A stretch of DNA of 64,000 nt. Origin: Acidimicrobiia bacterium (GTDB lineage Bacteria; Actinomycetota; Acidimicrobiia; Acidimicrobiales; Aldehydirespiratoraceae). The stretch lies in NCBI GenBank assembly GCA_003231645.1, contig QIIW01000082.1:1-64000 (forward strand), written 5' to 3'. Position numbers and translations under genes: made by a program. This document shows positions 18,126-27,039 of this stretch, piece by piece; within the stretch, counting starts at the first letter, position 1; the number at the start of each line of letters is the position of its first letter. The notes under the pieces are model-generated. The model ran no database searches. It had not been told where the DNA came from and saw only the letters and a list, made by a program, of their open reading frames with translations.

Positions 18126-18655
18126 GTCTTCTCCACCTCCGACCAGAGCCACGGCCAGGACGAGTGGTTCCTCTGGCCCTCGCGATCAACAGACCGGGCC
18201 ACGCCATGCACGACCTCGACCCGGTGTTCGAGCGGTTCTCACGAACCCCCCGGTCGGCCACCGTCGCCGACGACCTCGGTTTCGACGACCCGCGATCGGT
18301 GGTCGGATTCTGGTTCGCCATCGAGGACGCCACCATCGAGAACGGATGCCTCTGGGCGGTGCCCGGCGGTCACCGTGGACCGGTACGGTCACGCTTTCGA
18401 TACCGAGGAATCGGTACCGTCACCGAGACGATCGACCCCACCCCAGGGCCCACCGACGACCTGGTTCCGCGCGAGGCCAAAGCCGGAACGCTCATCCTGC
18501 TCGATGGACTGCTCCCCCACTGGAGCGGAGCGAGTCGCTCTTCGGTGAGCCGCCACGCCTACACCCTCCAGGTGATCGAGGGTGGCGCCGACTATCCGGC
18601 CGACGACTGGTTGCAGCGTTCGATCGATCCCGCCCTCAGAGGTTTCCGGGACTGA
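18126..18655 (+). pseudogene. Phytanoyl-CoA dioxygenase (PhyH) family remnant with two internal deletions
   Basis: Three pieces of a PhyH-type Fe(II)/2-oxoglutarate dioxygenase lie in family order. Piece 1 (18126-18173) reads VFSTSDQSHGQDEWFL in one frame. Piece 2 starts at 18173 in another frame with LALAINRPGHAMHDLDPVF and DLGFDDP. Piece 3 follows directly as RSVVGFWFAIEDATIENGC up to a normal C terminus. Compared with the family (about 280 residues), the N terminus is missing, about 30 residues are lost between pieces 1 and 2, and about 30 between pieces 2 and 3. The second gap removes the HxD iron-binding motif, so the product could not bind iron. A 163-codon ORF (18164-18655) survives but is probably not functional. 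Confidence 0.75.
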
Positions 18656-18670
18656 GCCCCGCGGCTTTCG

Positions 18671-18862
18671 TCACCGCCGATATCCGAGTTGGTGGATGGC
18701 CAGGGTGAGTTGGTGATCGAAGAACGCATCGCGATCGAAGACCACGGTCTCGAGGTGTCCGAACAATTCCAGCGACGTCAATCCGAACAACTGTGCCCAC
18801 ACGCCCATACCGACCGCGATGAACGCCGGCGACAAGCCGGGTGCCGCCGGCGCCAACGCGGC
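18671..18862 (-). pseudogene. C-terminal fragment of a TetR-family regulator
   Basis: On the minus strand the last 64 codons before the stop at 18671 read like the C-terminal ligand domain of a TetR regulator of the WHG type, with GMGVWAQLFGLTSLELFGHL as the diagnostic stretch and AFFDHQLTLAIHQLGY at the end. The frame continues upstream, but from about 18862 it is antisense to a dehydrogenase fragment, so the DNA-binding half is gone. It faces the SDR fragment as the left half of a former divergent pair. Confidence 0.6.
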
Positions 18863-18875
18863 CGCCACCGAGGCC

Positions 18876-19301
18876 GGCGGCTCGGTTTCGGTGATCGGCC
18901 ACCCGGACGTCGCCCACAGTTGGACGGCAGTCGACGACGTGGCGACCGCGCCGGCCACCCTCGGCACCGACGAACGGTCCTGGGGCCGGGCCTGGCCCGT
19001 CCCGACGCCGGCTCTCCTCACCCGGCGACAGCTGATCGACAGGTTCTGCGAAGCAGCCGGCCGTGATGGCGTGAAGGTCAAGAGGCTTCCCCGGGTCGCG
19101 CTGCGGCTGGTGGGCCTGGCCTCACCCACGGTCCGAGAACTCCTGGAGGTCACCTATCAGTTCGAGGAGCCGTTCGTGGTCGACTCGTCGGCGGTCACCG
19201 CCGCCTTCGGCATCGAGCCCGCGCCGATCACCGAGACCATCGCCCGGGCTGTCGAATCACGCCGTGACCAGTCGCGATCGGAACAGCCTTCCCGGAGTTA
19301 G
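18876..19301 (+). pseudogene. C-terminal fragment of an NAD-dependent epimerase/SDR-family oxidoreductase
   Basis: The sequence from GGSVSVIGHPDVAHSWTAV to the stop corresponds to the C-terminal half of an extended short-chain dehydrogenase/NAD-dependent epimerase: a D-D-V segment, GRAWPVPTPALLTRRQLID, then RELLEVTYQFEEPFVVDSS. The N-terminal Rossmann half with the GxxGxxG and YxxxK motifs is missing; the preceding DNA is TetR remnant on the other strand. An ATG at 18819 keeps a 160-codon frame open, but the product could not bind cofactor. The stop lies 9 bp before adenosine deaminase. Confidence 0.65.
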
Positions 19302-19310
19302 TCTCTGGCG

Positions 19311-20429
19311 ATGAACATCGCCATCAACGGACCTGATGTCGGGCCGCCGACGCTCGATCGTATTCGACACGCTCCGAAGGTCGTGTTGCACGACCACCTC
19401 GATGGAGGCCTGCGCGCCGTCACGATCATCGAACTGGCGGCCGAAATCGGATACGACGCCTTGCCCTCCACCGACCCCGCCGAACTCACCGTGTGGATGC
19501 AACGAGGCGCCAACCGCAAGGATCTCACCCTTTACCTCGAGACCTTCGCCCACACGGTGGGCGTCATGCAGACGCCAGAGGCGATCACAAGGGTGGCCCG
19601 CGAGTGCGCAGAGGACCTCGCCGCCGACGGGGTCGTCTACGCCGAGGTCCGATTCGCGCCCGAAATCCACACCGGACGGGCTCTCACCCTCGACGATGCC
19701 ATCGAGGCCGTGTTGCGGGGTTTCGCCGACGGATCCGACGGTACTCCGCTGACGATTCGAGTCATCTGCTCGGCGATGCGACACCTCGACCGGAGCTTCG
19801 ACGTGGCCATGGCCGCCGTCAGGTGGCGCGACGACGGCGTGGTCGGCTTCGACATCGCCGGCCCCGAGGACGGCTTTCCCCCCGACGATCACCTGCTCGC
19901 CTTCCAGTACTGCCAGCGCGAGAACTTCCACATCACCATTCATGCCGGCGAGGCCTACGGCCCCAAGTCGATCTGGAAGGCCATCCAGTACTGCGGTGCC
20001 GAACGCCTCGGACATGGGATCCGCATCATCGAAGATCTCCACGACAAGGGCGAGTCCGAGCGCGGCCTCGGCCGGTTGGCCGACTTCATCCGCGATCGTC
20101 GCCTCCCGTTGGAGATCTGCCCGACCTCCAACGTCAATACCGGTGTGGTCGACGAGGTCGCCCATCATCCGATCGACGAGTTGATCCGACTCCGGTTCAG
20201 GGTCACCGTCAACACCGACAACCGACTGATGTCCGACGTTTCGATGACCTCCGAGATGGCCGCCCTGGTCGAAGCCTTCGGCTACGGCTGGGACACGCTG
20301 AGATGGCTGTCGGTGAACGCTATGAAGTCGAGCTTCCTTCCGTTCCGAGAGCGGCTGCAGATCATCGAGCACATAATCAAGCCCGGCTATGCGCCTCTCG
20401 AGGCGTGGCAGTCGGAACCGCCTCTATAG
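19311..20429 (+). CDS. add: Adenosine deaminase
   Basis: Deaminates adenosine or deoxyadenosine to inosine in the cytoplasm. The 372-residue protein has the zinc site HDHLDGG (His27, His29), HAGEAYGPKSIW with the catalytic Glu in the related block, AERLGHGIRI, and NTDNRLMSDV with the metal/base Asp. ICPTSNVNTG is also diagnostic. The start ATG 19311 has only a weak GGAG far upstream. It lies downstream of the nucleoside ABC operon, separated by gene remnants, and in the same region as uracil phosphoribosyltransferase and adenosine kinase, consistent with breakdown of imported nucleosides. Confidence 0.94.
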   Translation: MNIAINGPDVGPPTLDRIRHAPKVVLHDHLDGGLRAVTIIELAAEIGYDALPSTDPAELTVWMQRGANRKDLTLYLETFAHTVGVMQTPEAITRVARECAEDLAADGVVYAEVRFAPEIHTGRALTLDDAIEAVLRGFADGSDGTPLTIRVICSAMRHLDRSFDVAMAAVRWRDDGVVGFDIAGPEDGFPPDDHLLAFQYCQRENFHITIHAGEAYGPKSIWKAIQYCGAERLGHGIRIIEDLHDKGESERGLGRLADFIRDRRLPLEICPTSNVNTGVVDEVAHHPIDELIRLRFRVTVNTDNRLMSDVSMTSEMAALVEAFGYGWDTLRWLSVNAMKSSFLPFRERLQIIEHIIKPGYAPLEAWQSEPPL

Positions 20430-20436
20430 GAGCGAG

Positions 20437-23340
20437 ATGCACCGATCGTCACGACCACTGGCCGGCACACTTCTCGCGTTCGCACTGCTGGCCGCGGCAT
20501 GCTCCGACTCCTCGACCTTTGATCCCTACCGTCCCGGTTCCACCGCGGCGACCACGACCGTCGGCCCGACCGCGTATCCGTTGCCGGATTCGACCGGCCC
20601 CAACCCTTCCACCGCCGATCCGACCCCCCTGCCGATCGATCCCGATGTGCGACTCGGGCAGCTCGACAATGGGCTCACCTACTATCTGCGATCCAACCGG
20701 ACACCAGGTGGAAGCATCTCGCTTCGCCTCGCGGTCAACGCCGGTTCGGCTCAACAGGAGACGCCCGACGGCGGCACCGCCCACTTTCTTGAGCACATGA
20801 TGTTCAACGGCACCGAGAAGTTCCCCGGCAACGACCTCACCACGGCGCTCGCCAGGCTCGGCATTCAGTTCGGAGCCGACACCAACGCCTACACGAACTA
20901 CGACGAAACCGTCTACATGCTGTCGGCCGAAACCGCCAACACCGACGCCGTGTCGACCGCCTTCGATGTGCTCGCCGAATGGGCGGCCGCCGCCACCCTC
21001 GACTCGGCCGATGTCGCCGCCGAAATCGGTGTGGTGCGCGACGAGATGCGTCAGGACCGCGAGTCAGCCGACGGCATGATCTCCTCCGAGTTCGAGGACA
21101 TGTACACGGCCGGCTCGAGCTACGAGGGCTTCACGACGATCGGGTCGCCGGGGCCCGTCGAATCGATGACGTCTCCCCCGCTGCGCGCCTTCTACAACCG
21201 TTGGTATCGACCCGACAACATGGCGGTGATCGTGGTCGGCGACATGTCGCTCGACCGCATGCAGAAGGCGATAACCGAACGATTCGCCTCGATGAAACCC
21301 CGGGGTACCGACCTCCCGGCCCACAACGACTTCCGGATCAAGATCAATCCCGACCCGAGCGGACGCGTGGTCACCAATCCGGGCAATGTCGCCGACAACA
21401 TCTCGGTCGACCTTCAGCTCCAGCCGTGGAATCCGGGGACCGTGGGCGGTGAGCGCATGTCGATCATCGAGGGGCTGATGATCTCGATCCTCGACACGCG
21501 CCTGTCCGACGGGTTTCAGCGCGGCACACTTCTGACATCGACCTCCCCGACCATGGATCCGTTCGCGGTCAGCCGGGGGTTGCGCTATGTCGGCACCAAC
21601 CTCGAGGCCGACGATCTCGAACAGGCTCTGACCGATCTGTTCTCGCTGTGGAAGGGAGCGGCCGAGAGCGGCTTCACCGAACCGGAATTCGTTCGGGCCG
21701 GCGACGAGATCGGCTCCCAACTCGACAACGCCCTCCAGCAGGACGGCAGCCGACAGGACTTCGAATACGCCGCGTCATACGTGAGTCGCTTTCTCGGGGG
21801 CGCCGACATCGACACCACACGGTCGAGGATCGAACGCATGCGGGGCATCCTCGATTCGCTGTCGGCGACCGACGTGACCGACTACTGGCGCGAGGTTCTG
21901 CGCACGAGCGGGCCGATCATCGCAGCGGTAGGTGCAGACCCCGCCACTCTGCCCAGTGTCGAACAGATGGTGCAGATCGCCGTCGACACGGTGGCGGCCG
22001 AGCCTTCCAACACGACCTCGGAGCCCCCGATCGAGGCCCTCATGGCACGCCCCGATGCCGCACCGTTGGCCGACTCCACGACCACCGACACCTCGAACGG
22101 CCCGGTGATCGAGTGGGATCTTCCCAACGGCGCCCGCGTCGTGTTCCAGCAGAGTCGAATCGAAGAGGGAACGGTGGCAATCTCCACCGCATCGCAGGGT
22201 GGATGGTCGCGGATGCCCGCCGGCTCACGGGCCATCACGGGACTGGTCACGACCGCGGTGTCCAGAAGTGGCCTGGCCGACTTCAGCCGCAGCCGACTCG
22301 ACAGCTACCTCAGCGCGGTGTCGGCATCGCTGAACCCCTACATAGATCCCACCACCGAGGGATTCTTCGGTTCATCGTCCACCGACGATCTCGAGGTCCT
22401 GTTCCAGCTCTTGAACCTGTCGATCACCTCGGCCCGGGTCGACGGCCCGGCCCTTCGCGAGGCGCAGACGTTCGCCGCCAATTTTGTCACCGCGTCGACC
22501 CTCGATCCAAAGTTGGAGGCCGGCATCGCAATGAGCGACGCCCGCACCTCCGACAGTCCCGACTGGGTGTCGGTGCCGACCGACCAGCAGCTCGCCGATC
22601 TCACACCGGAGAAAACACTGGCGCTCTACAACTCACGGCTCGGGAGGATCGACCGCACCATCATCGCGGTCGTCGGTGACGCCGACCCCCGTGTCGTCGA
22701 GGACCTGGCCCGCCGCTACATCGGATCACTCGAGACCGGCGCCCACGACACCTGGATCGACCTGCTGCCCCCCATGCCCAACGGCGTCGACACCACCGAC
22801 ATCATGCTGGATCCCGGGGTCAACACCGGCGGAGTCGACATGCTCTTCTCCACTCCCGTCAATGTGACGGCCAGGGTCGACATCGTTGCCCGCGTACTCG
22901 AGACGATTCTCAGCGCCCGAATCATCGACACCATCCGCGAGAAACTGGGCGCGTCCTACGGTGGCACCGCCGAGGTCTCCGTGTTCTACGCCCCCGACGA
23001 GCGAGTCGACGCATCAATCGCCATCGATGGCGACCCGACCCGTGTTGACGAGATCCGCAGTGTCGTCCTCTCCCAGATGGCCGATCTGGCCGCCAACGGC
23101 CCGATCACCGACGAGTTCGACCGGGCGATCAGCGTGATCAACAGTGACTACAACTTCGTGGACAACCAACTGTTCATCAACACCATTCTCACCAGCCGGC
23201 TCTTCCCCGACGAGACGATTCTCGATGCCGACAATCGACTCGGCCTGCTGGGCCGCGTGAAGCCGGTCGACGTACGCGACCTCGCCCGGATCGCGCTGCC
23301 CGCCGATCGACGAATCGAAGTCATCAGAACCGTGCCGTGA
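20437..23340 (+). CDS. M16-family zinc metalloprotease, lipoprotein
   Basis: A pitrilysin/insulinase-type peptidase of 967 residues. A lipoprotein signal ends LLAAAC (Cys22), so it is anchored outside the membrane. The inverted zinc motif HxxEH is HFLEH at 116-120 (AHFLEHMMFNGTEKFP), with the third ligand expected in the following DSADVAAEIGVVRDEM region. The C-terminal half repeats the fold without zinc motif, as is normal when both halves are on one chain. Start ATG 20437 is preceded by AGGAG; an upstream ATG at 20389 overlaps add and has no signal peptide. It lies 7 bp after add, probably in the same operon. Substrates are unknown extracytoplasmic peptides. Confidence 0.93.
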   Translation: MHRSSRPLAGTLLAFALLAAACSDSSTFDPYRPGSTAATTTVGPTAYPLPDSTGPNPSTADPTPLPIDPDVRLGQLDNGLTYYLRSNRTPGGSISLRLAVNAGSAQQETPDGGTAHFLEHMMFNGTEKFPGNDLTTALARLGIQFGADTNAYTNYDETVYMLSAETANTDAVSTAFDVLAEWAAAATLDSADVAAEIGVVRDEMRQDRESADGMISSEFEDMYTAGSSYEGFTTIGSPGPVESMTSPPLRAFYNRWYRPDNMAVIVVGDMSLDRMQKAITERFASMKPRGTDLPAHNDFRIKINPDPSGRVVTNPGNVADNISVDLQLQPWNPGTVGGERMSIIEGLMISILDTRLSDGFQRGTLLTSTSPTMDPFAVSRGLRYVGTNLEADDLEQALTDLFSLWKGAAESGFTEPEFVRAGDEIGSQLDNALQQDGSRQDFEYAASYVSRFLGGADIDTTRSRIERMRGILDSLSATDVTDYWREVLRTSGPIIAAVGADPATLPSVEQMVQIAVDTVAAEPSNTTSEPPIEALMARPDAAPLADSTTTDTSNGPVIEWDLPNGARVVFQQSRIEEGTVAISTASQGGWSRMPAGSRAITGLVTTAVSRSGLADFSRSRLDSYLSAVSASLNPYIDPTTEGFFGSSSTDDLEVLFQLLNLSITSARVDGPALREAQTFAANFVTASTLDPKLEAGIAMSDARTSDSPDWVSVPTDQQLADLTPEKTLALYNSRLGRIDRTIIAVVGDADPRVVEDLARRYIGSLETGAHDTWIDLLPPMPNGVDTTDIMLDPGVNTGGVDMLFSTPVNVTARVDIVARVLETILSARIIDTIREKLGASYGGTAEVSVFYAPDERVDASIAIDGDPTRVDEIRSVVLSQMADLAANGPITDEFDRAISVINSDYNFVDNQLFINTILTSRLFPDETILDADNRLGLLGRVKPVDVRDLARIALPADRRIEVIRTVP

Positions 23341-23389
23341 TCGCTCCGTCAAAGTGTCGTGGCCCGATCCCGCGTGGCATGCTCGCCCG

Positions 23390-24013
23390 GTGCACACAAC
23401 CGTCCTCCAGCATCCCCTCGCCGCCGATCGTCTCACCCGGCTGCGCCAGCGGGGCACTCAACGCCGCGACTTCCGAAAAGCGCTCAGGGATCTCAGCTCC
23501 TTCCTCGTCTACGAGGCCACCCGCCATCAGGCGGTGACCCCCAAGGACATCGACACGCCGATGGGCCCCACCACCGGCGTCGACCTCACCGACGTTCCGG
23601 TACTGGTCCCGGTGATGAGGGCCGGCCTGGGGATGCTCGATGCGGCACTCGAGATGCTGCCCGACGCCCGGACGGGATTCGTCGGCCTCAGACGTGACGA
23701 GGAGACGCTGCTGCCCCATGCTTATGTCAACACCGTGCCTGAGCATCTCGAGAGACGCCCGGTGATGGTTCTCGACCCGATGCTCGCCACCGGTGGTTCC
23801 TGCATCCACTCCTGCCGCATCCTGCAGGAGTCGGGGGCGGGGAAGGTCACCGTGGTCTGTGTTCTCGCCGCGCCGGAGGGCATCGCGGCGCTGGCCGATT
23901 CGGGGGTGGCCGACGAACTGTTCACCGCCTCGATCGACGAGAAACTCAACGAGATCGGTTTCATCGTCCCCGGGCTCGGAGATGCCGGCGACCGGCAGTT
24001 CGGCCTCAACTGA
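23390..24013 (+). CDS. upp: Uracil phosphoribosyltransferase
   Basis: Makes UMP from uracil and PRPP for pyrimidine salvage. The PRPP-binding loop is VLDPMLATGGSCIHSC, with PVLVPVMRAGLGMLDAAL and the C-terminal GFIVPGLGDAGDRQFG as further family blocks; 207 residues is the normal length. GTG 23390 gives the usual start (HTTVLQHPLAADRL); the frame is open a little further upstream but without a family match. It fits the nucleoside-salvage theme of the neighbouring genes. Confidence 0.95.
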   Translation: MHTTVLQHPLAADRLTRLRQRGTQRRDFRKALRDLSSFLVYEATRHQAVTPKDIDTPMGPTTGVDLTDVPVLVPVMRAGLGMLDAALEMLPDARTGFVGLRRDEETLLPHAYVNTVPEHLERRPVMVLDPMLATGGSCIHSCRILQESGAGKVTVVCVLAAPEGIAALADSGVADELFTASIDEKLNEIGFIVPGLGDAGDRQFGLN

Positions 24014-24022
24014 GATGCCGAC

Positions 24023-24964
24023 GTGACGGCCCCTGAGAGCGACCGGGGCAACGCGTTCGCGGTCGGACCCGGTACCCGACCGGAGATGCACGCCGCCCTG
24101 GTGTCGGCGATTCGATCCGTGGGCGGTGCCCTGGTCCCCATCGAACGCGCCGAGGTGTTGATCTGGGACGACCCGGGTGCGGCCGAGGTGTTCGGTGACT
24201 ATCTGGCGGGCGGGCCCGGCGTGAGGTGGGTGCAACTGCCGTGGGCCGGCATTGAGGCGTTCCTCCCCCACCTCGACCACGAACACATCTGGACCTCGGG
24301 CAAGGACGTCTACTCCCGGCCGGTGGCCGAGTGGATCGTCGCCGCCCTGCTGACCGCCTTTCGGGATTTCCACGAGTTCGCCCGGGCCCGGTCGTGGCCT
24401 CCGCAGTCGGGCCACAATCTCTTGGGCTCGTCACTCACCGTGCTCGGAGCCGGAGGAATCACTCGAGCGCTACTCGAACTTCTCGAGCCCTGGGGCTGCC
24501 ACGTGACCGTGGTTCGCCGGAGCAGCGAGCCTCTGGCCGGAGCCGAGGCCACTTTGAGCACCGACCGACTCCACGAGGCGGTTGCCGATGCCGATGCCGT
24601 GGTCGTCGCCCTGGCGCTCACCGACGACACACGCGGGATCGTCGACGCCGGGGTCCTCGATGCCATGAGGCCCGACGCGTGGCTGGTCAACGTCGCTCGC
24701 GGCGGACACGTCGTCAGCCCCGATTTGGTCGAGGCACTGCGATCGGGCTCGATAGCCGGCGCCTTCCTCGACGTGACCGATCCTGAACCGCTGCCCGACG
24801 ACCACCCCCTGTGGGCCTTGGACAACTGCGTCATCACGCCTCATGTCGGCAACACCCCTCGGATGGGATTACCGCTGCTCGCTCACAGGGTGGCCACCAA
24901 TGCCCGCAACTGGATCGACGGGCGACCCCTGGTCGGGGTCGTCGACGTCGACACCGGCTACTAG
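24023..24964 (+). CDS. D-isomer-specific 2-hydroxyacid dehydrogenase family protein
   Basis: NAD(P)-dependent oxidoreductase of 313 residues. The Rossmann motif is VLGAGGITRALLELL; the catalytic Arg is in NVARGGHV, the Glu in DVTDPEPLPDDHPLW and the His in TPHVGN, so the R-E-H triad is complete. The catalytic domain halves lie at both ends, as usual. Substrate (glycerate, lactate, phosphoglycerate or other) cannot be told from sequence; the short length resembles the glyoxylate/hydroxypyruvate reductase-like branch. It starts 9 bp after upp and is followed 6 bp later by an unknown gene. Confidence 0.88.
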   Translation: MTAPESDRGNAFAVGPGTRPEMHAALVSAIRSVGGALVPIERAEVLIWDDPGAAEVFGDYLAGGPGVRWVQLPWAGIEAFLPHLDHEHIWTSGKDVYSRPVAEWIVAALLTAFRDFHEFARARSWPPQSGHNLLGSSLTVLGAGGITRALLELLEPWGCHVTVVRRSSEPLAGAEATLSTDRLHEAVADADAVVVALALTDDTRGIVDAGVLDAMRPDAWLVNVARGGHVVSPDLVEALRSGSIAGAFLDVTDPEPLPDDHPLWALDNCVITPHVGNTPRMGLPLLAHRVATNARNWIDGRPLVGVVDVDTGY

Positions 24965-24970
24965 TCTCAC

Positions 24971-25582
24971 GTGGCCATGTTGGACCACGTATTCACGGAC
25001 GCAATCGGTGCGCTACGGGACGCGTTCGAGATCGCCCTGCTCGAACGTCAGGCCTTCGAGGAGCACTTCCAAACCGACGTGTTGCTGGGCGATCTCACGT
25101 GGCAGACCTCCTACGGCCTCCCCGGGGAAGGCCTCCCACCACGTGTGCAAGCCGATATCACATGCATCTGGCCCACTTGGTCACAGACCGCCTACAGGAG
25201 TTGGTACGTCGACGAGGAACTCGGAGAGTCGCCGACGATCGAGATCGACATCGTTCTGCGATTGCAGCGGTTGGTCGACCCACCCGACCCGAGTCAGGTA
25301 CTGGCCGTACTGCCCGCCCACAGTCCCAGAATCGGACGCGATCGACTGGTGCGCATCGGCCCGACCGTCGAGTCGATCCATTCCGACGACCTGACGGAGT
25401 GCGAGTACGCGATCGAGATCTCCTACGAAGGTGTCTACGAAATCGATGAGGCGTGCCTCGCCGACGGGTCCGCTCTCGACCAGCACTTCGGGAGTCTCGG
25501 CGGCTGGATTGCGTCCACACTGGTGAAGGCGGGCGACCTCGATCTCGCTCACGTGCCGGCGGGTGACGATCCTTTGTCGTGA
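24971..25582 (+). CDS. Protein of unknown function
   Basis: Predicted soluble, acidic protein of 203 residues with no signal peptide, membrane segment or motif I recognise. It has a Trp/Tyr-rich middle (ITCIWPTWSQTAYRSWYVDE) and beta-strand-like alternation in PTIEIDIVLRLQRLV and EYAIEISYEGVYEID. GTG 24971 and ATG 24977 are both possible starts. Codon use looks like that of its neighbours and the spacing (6 bp after the dehydrogenase) suggests it belongs to the same operon. It ends 14 bp before a convergent gene remnant. Confidence 0.65.
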   Translation: MAMLDHVFTDAIGALRDAFEIALLERQAFEEHFQTDVLLGDLTWQTSYGLPGEGLPPRVQADITCIWPTWSQTAYRSWYVDEELGESPTIEIDIVLRLQRLVDPPDPSQVLAVLPAHSPRIGRDRLVRIGPTVESIHSDDLTECEYAIEISYEGVYEIDEACLADGSALDQHFGSLGGWIASTLVKAGDLDLAHVPAGDDPLS

Positions 25583-25596
25583 TCCACCCGCAAGGC

Positions 25597-25979
25597 TCAC
25601 GCCAAGCCGCGCCTGGCCTTGAGCAGGTCGTCGAACTCTCGCTCGCGTCCCTCGGCCCTGGCCGAGTACACCGCCATCATGTCGAGCGACTGCAACGTGC
25701 CGGTCTGCCAGGTGGCGATGTGGCGCGCAGAGTCGGCGACGGTGTGATCGCGAGTATGGATGACCATCTCCTTGGTGCCGCTGACGTCCGGAGGTGATTT
25801 CGATGCGATCTCGGCCGCCCGGGCCGCAGACATACGACGACCTGTGTGGGCGAGCTCACGCACGATCCCCGCCAGAACTCCGGAATCATGGAGTTGAGCT
25901 CGTCGGGGCGTGACAGCCTCAGATGTCCAACCCCGCCGGCCTCGTCGATCTCGAAACAGATGTATCCCGTGGGGCGAAT
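25597..25979 (-). pseudogene. Enoyl-CoA hydratase/isomerase (crotonase) remnant with internal deletions
   Basis: The N terminus (PTGYICFEIDEAGGVGHL, then PDELNSMIPEFWR) ends at about 25869 in one frame; from 25863 a second frame continues with VRELAHTGRRMSAARAAEI, then ASKSPPDVSGTKEMVIHTRD to a normal C terminus. A full crotonase is about 260 residues; only about 125 remain. The central part with the oxyanion-hole glycines and catalytic acids is missing, and another 25-30 residues appear lost after AARAAEI. The first visible residues abut the stop of adenosine kinase, so the original start is lost or was inside it. Not functional. Confidence 0.75.
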
Positions 25980-26956
25980 CAGTGGATCAGAGAGGACAAG
26001 CTCTGTCGCGGGCGAGCACCGATGTGGGATATCACCTCGGCCGCCGCCAGTCCGCCGAGACGGGCGCACTGCTCAGGATCGGCGCCGTGGGAGATTCCGT
26101 AGAGGAAACCGGCGGCATACAGATCGCCGGCACCGGTGGCGTCGACGACACGATCGACCTCGGCCGCCGGAACCATCCACGTGTCGTCGCCGGCCACCAC
26201 CACGGAGCCTGATGCGGATCGGGTGAGTGCCGACACCTCGACCATGTCGCGGATCCAGCGGGACGCCGCGGCAAAGTCGTCGGTCCGGAAAAGAGAGCAG
26301 ATCTCGGCCTCGTTGGCAAAGACCAGGTCGACTCTGTCGGTGAGAAGGTCGAGCCATTCGTCGCGGTGGCGGTCGACGCAGAACGAGTCGGAGAGCGTGA
26401 GCGAAACCTTGCGACCGCCGGCGTGGGCGATGTCCATCGCTCGGCGCATGGCAGCCTTGGCGACCTCGGCATCCCACAGGTAGCCCTCGCAGTAGGTGAC
26501 TGCCGCCGAGGCCACGACCTCCTCGTCGACGTCGTCGGGCGCGAGATCGACCGACTTGCCGAGAAACGTGTTCATGGTGCGTTCCGCGTCGGGTGTGACC
26601 TGGATGAGGCAGCGGGCCGTTGGCGGGCCGTCGGTGCCGGGCACGACGTCGAAGGCCACACCGGCCGCCCTCAGATCGTGAACGAATACCGCGCCAAGCT
26701 GATCGTCGCGGACCTTGCCCACGTAGGCGGCGCGGCCACCGAGACTAACGAGCCCCACGACCGTGTTGGCGGCCGATCCGCCGGAACTCTCGATCCCGGG
26801 TGGCATCAGCTCATAGAGCGACGTGGCACGGTCGGCGTCGATGAGGGTCATGGCCCCCTTCACCAGTCCGTGGTCGTCAATGAACCCGGCGGTCACGGTC
26901 GAGATGACATCAACGATCGCGTTTCCGATGCCGACGACATCGATTTGCGGTTCCAC
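25979..26956 (-). CDS. PfkB-family carbohydrate kinase, probable adenosine kinase
   Basis: A 325-residue ribokinase-fold kinase. Family motifs are GIGNAIVDVISTV, ESSGGSAANTVVGLVSLGG, and the C-terminal DATGAGDLYAAGFLYG with the catalytic Asp. The N-terminal G-x-x-N-A-I-V-D and the SGGSAAN block are typical of the adenosine-kinase subgroup, which phosphorylates adenosine to AMP. Placed on the opposite strand from adenosine deaminase, it gives the cell two fates for imported adenosine. GTG 26956 is the natural start. Its stop touches the crotonase remnant. Confidence 0.85.
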   Translation of the reverse strand: MEPQIDVVGIGNAIVDVISTVTAGFIDDHGLVKGAMTLIDADRATSLYELMPPGIESSGGSAANTVVGLVSLGGRAAYVGKVRDDQLGAVFVHDLRAAGVAFDVVPGTDGPPTARCLIQVTPDAERTMNTFLGKSVDLAPDDVDEEVVASAAVTYCEGYLWDAEVAKAAMRRAMDIAHAGGRKVSLTLSDSFCVDRHRDEWLDLLTDRVDLVFANEAEICSLFRTDDFAAASRWIRDMVEVSALTRSASGSVVVAGDDTWMVPAAEVDRVVDATGAGDLYAAGFLYGISHGADPEQCARLGGLAAAEVISHIGARPRQSLSSLIH

Positions 26957-27039
26957 GGCTGGCTCCCGGGTCGATTCAGAGACGCGAGGACCCTAGCGCT
27001 GTCGGGCCGATATCGGTGGGTACCCGCGACCCACCGGTT

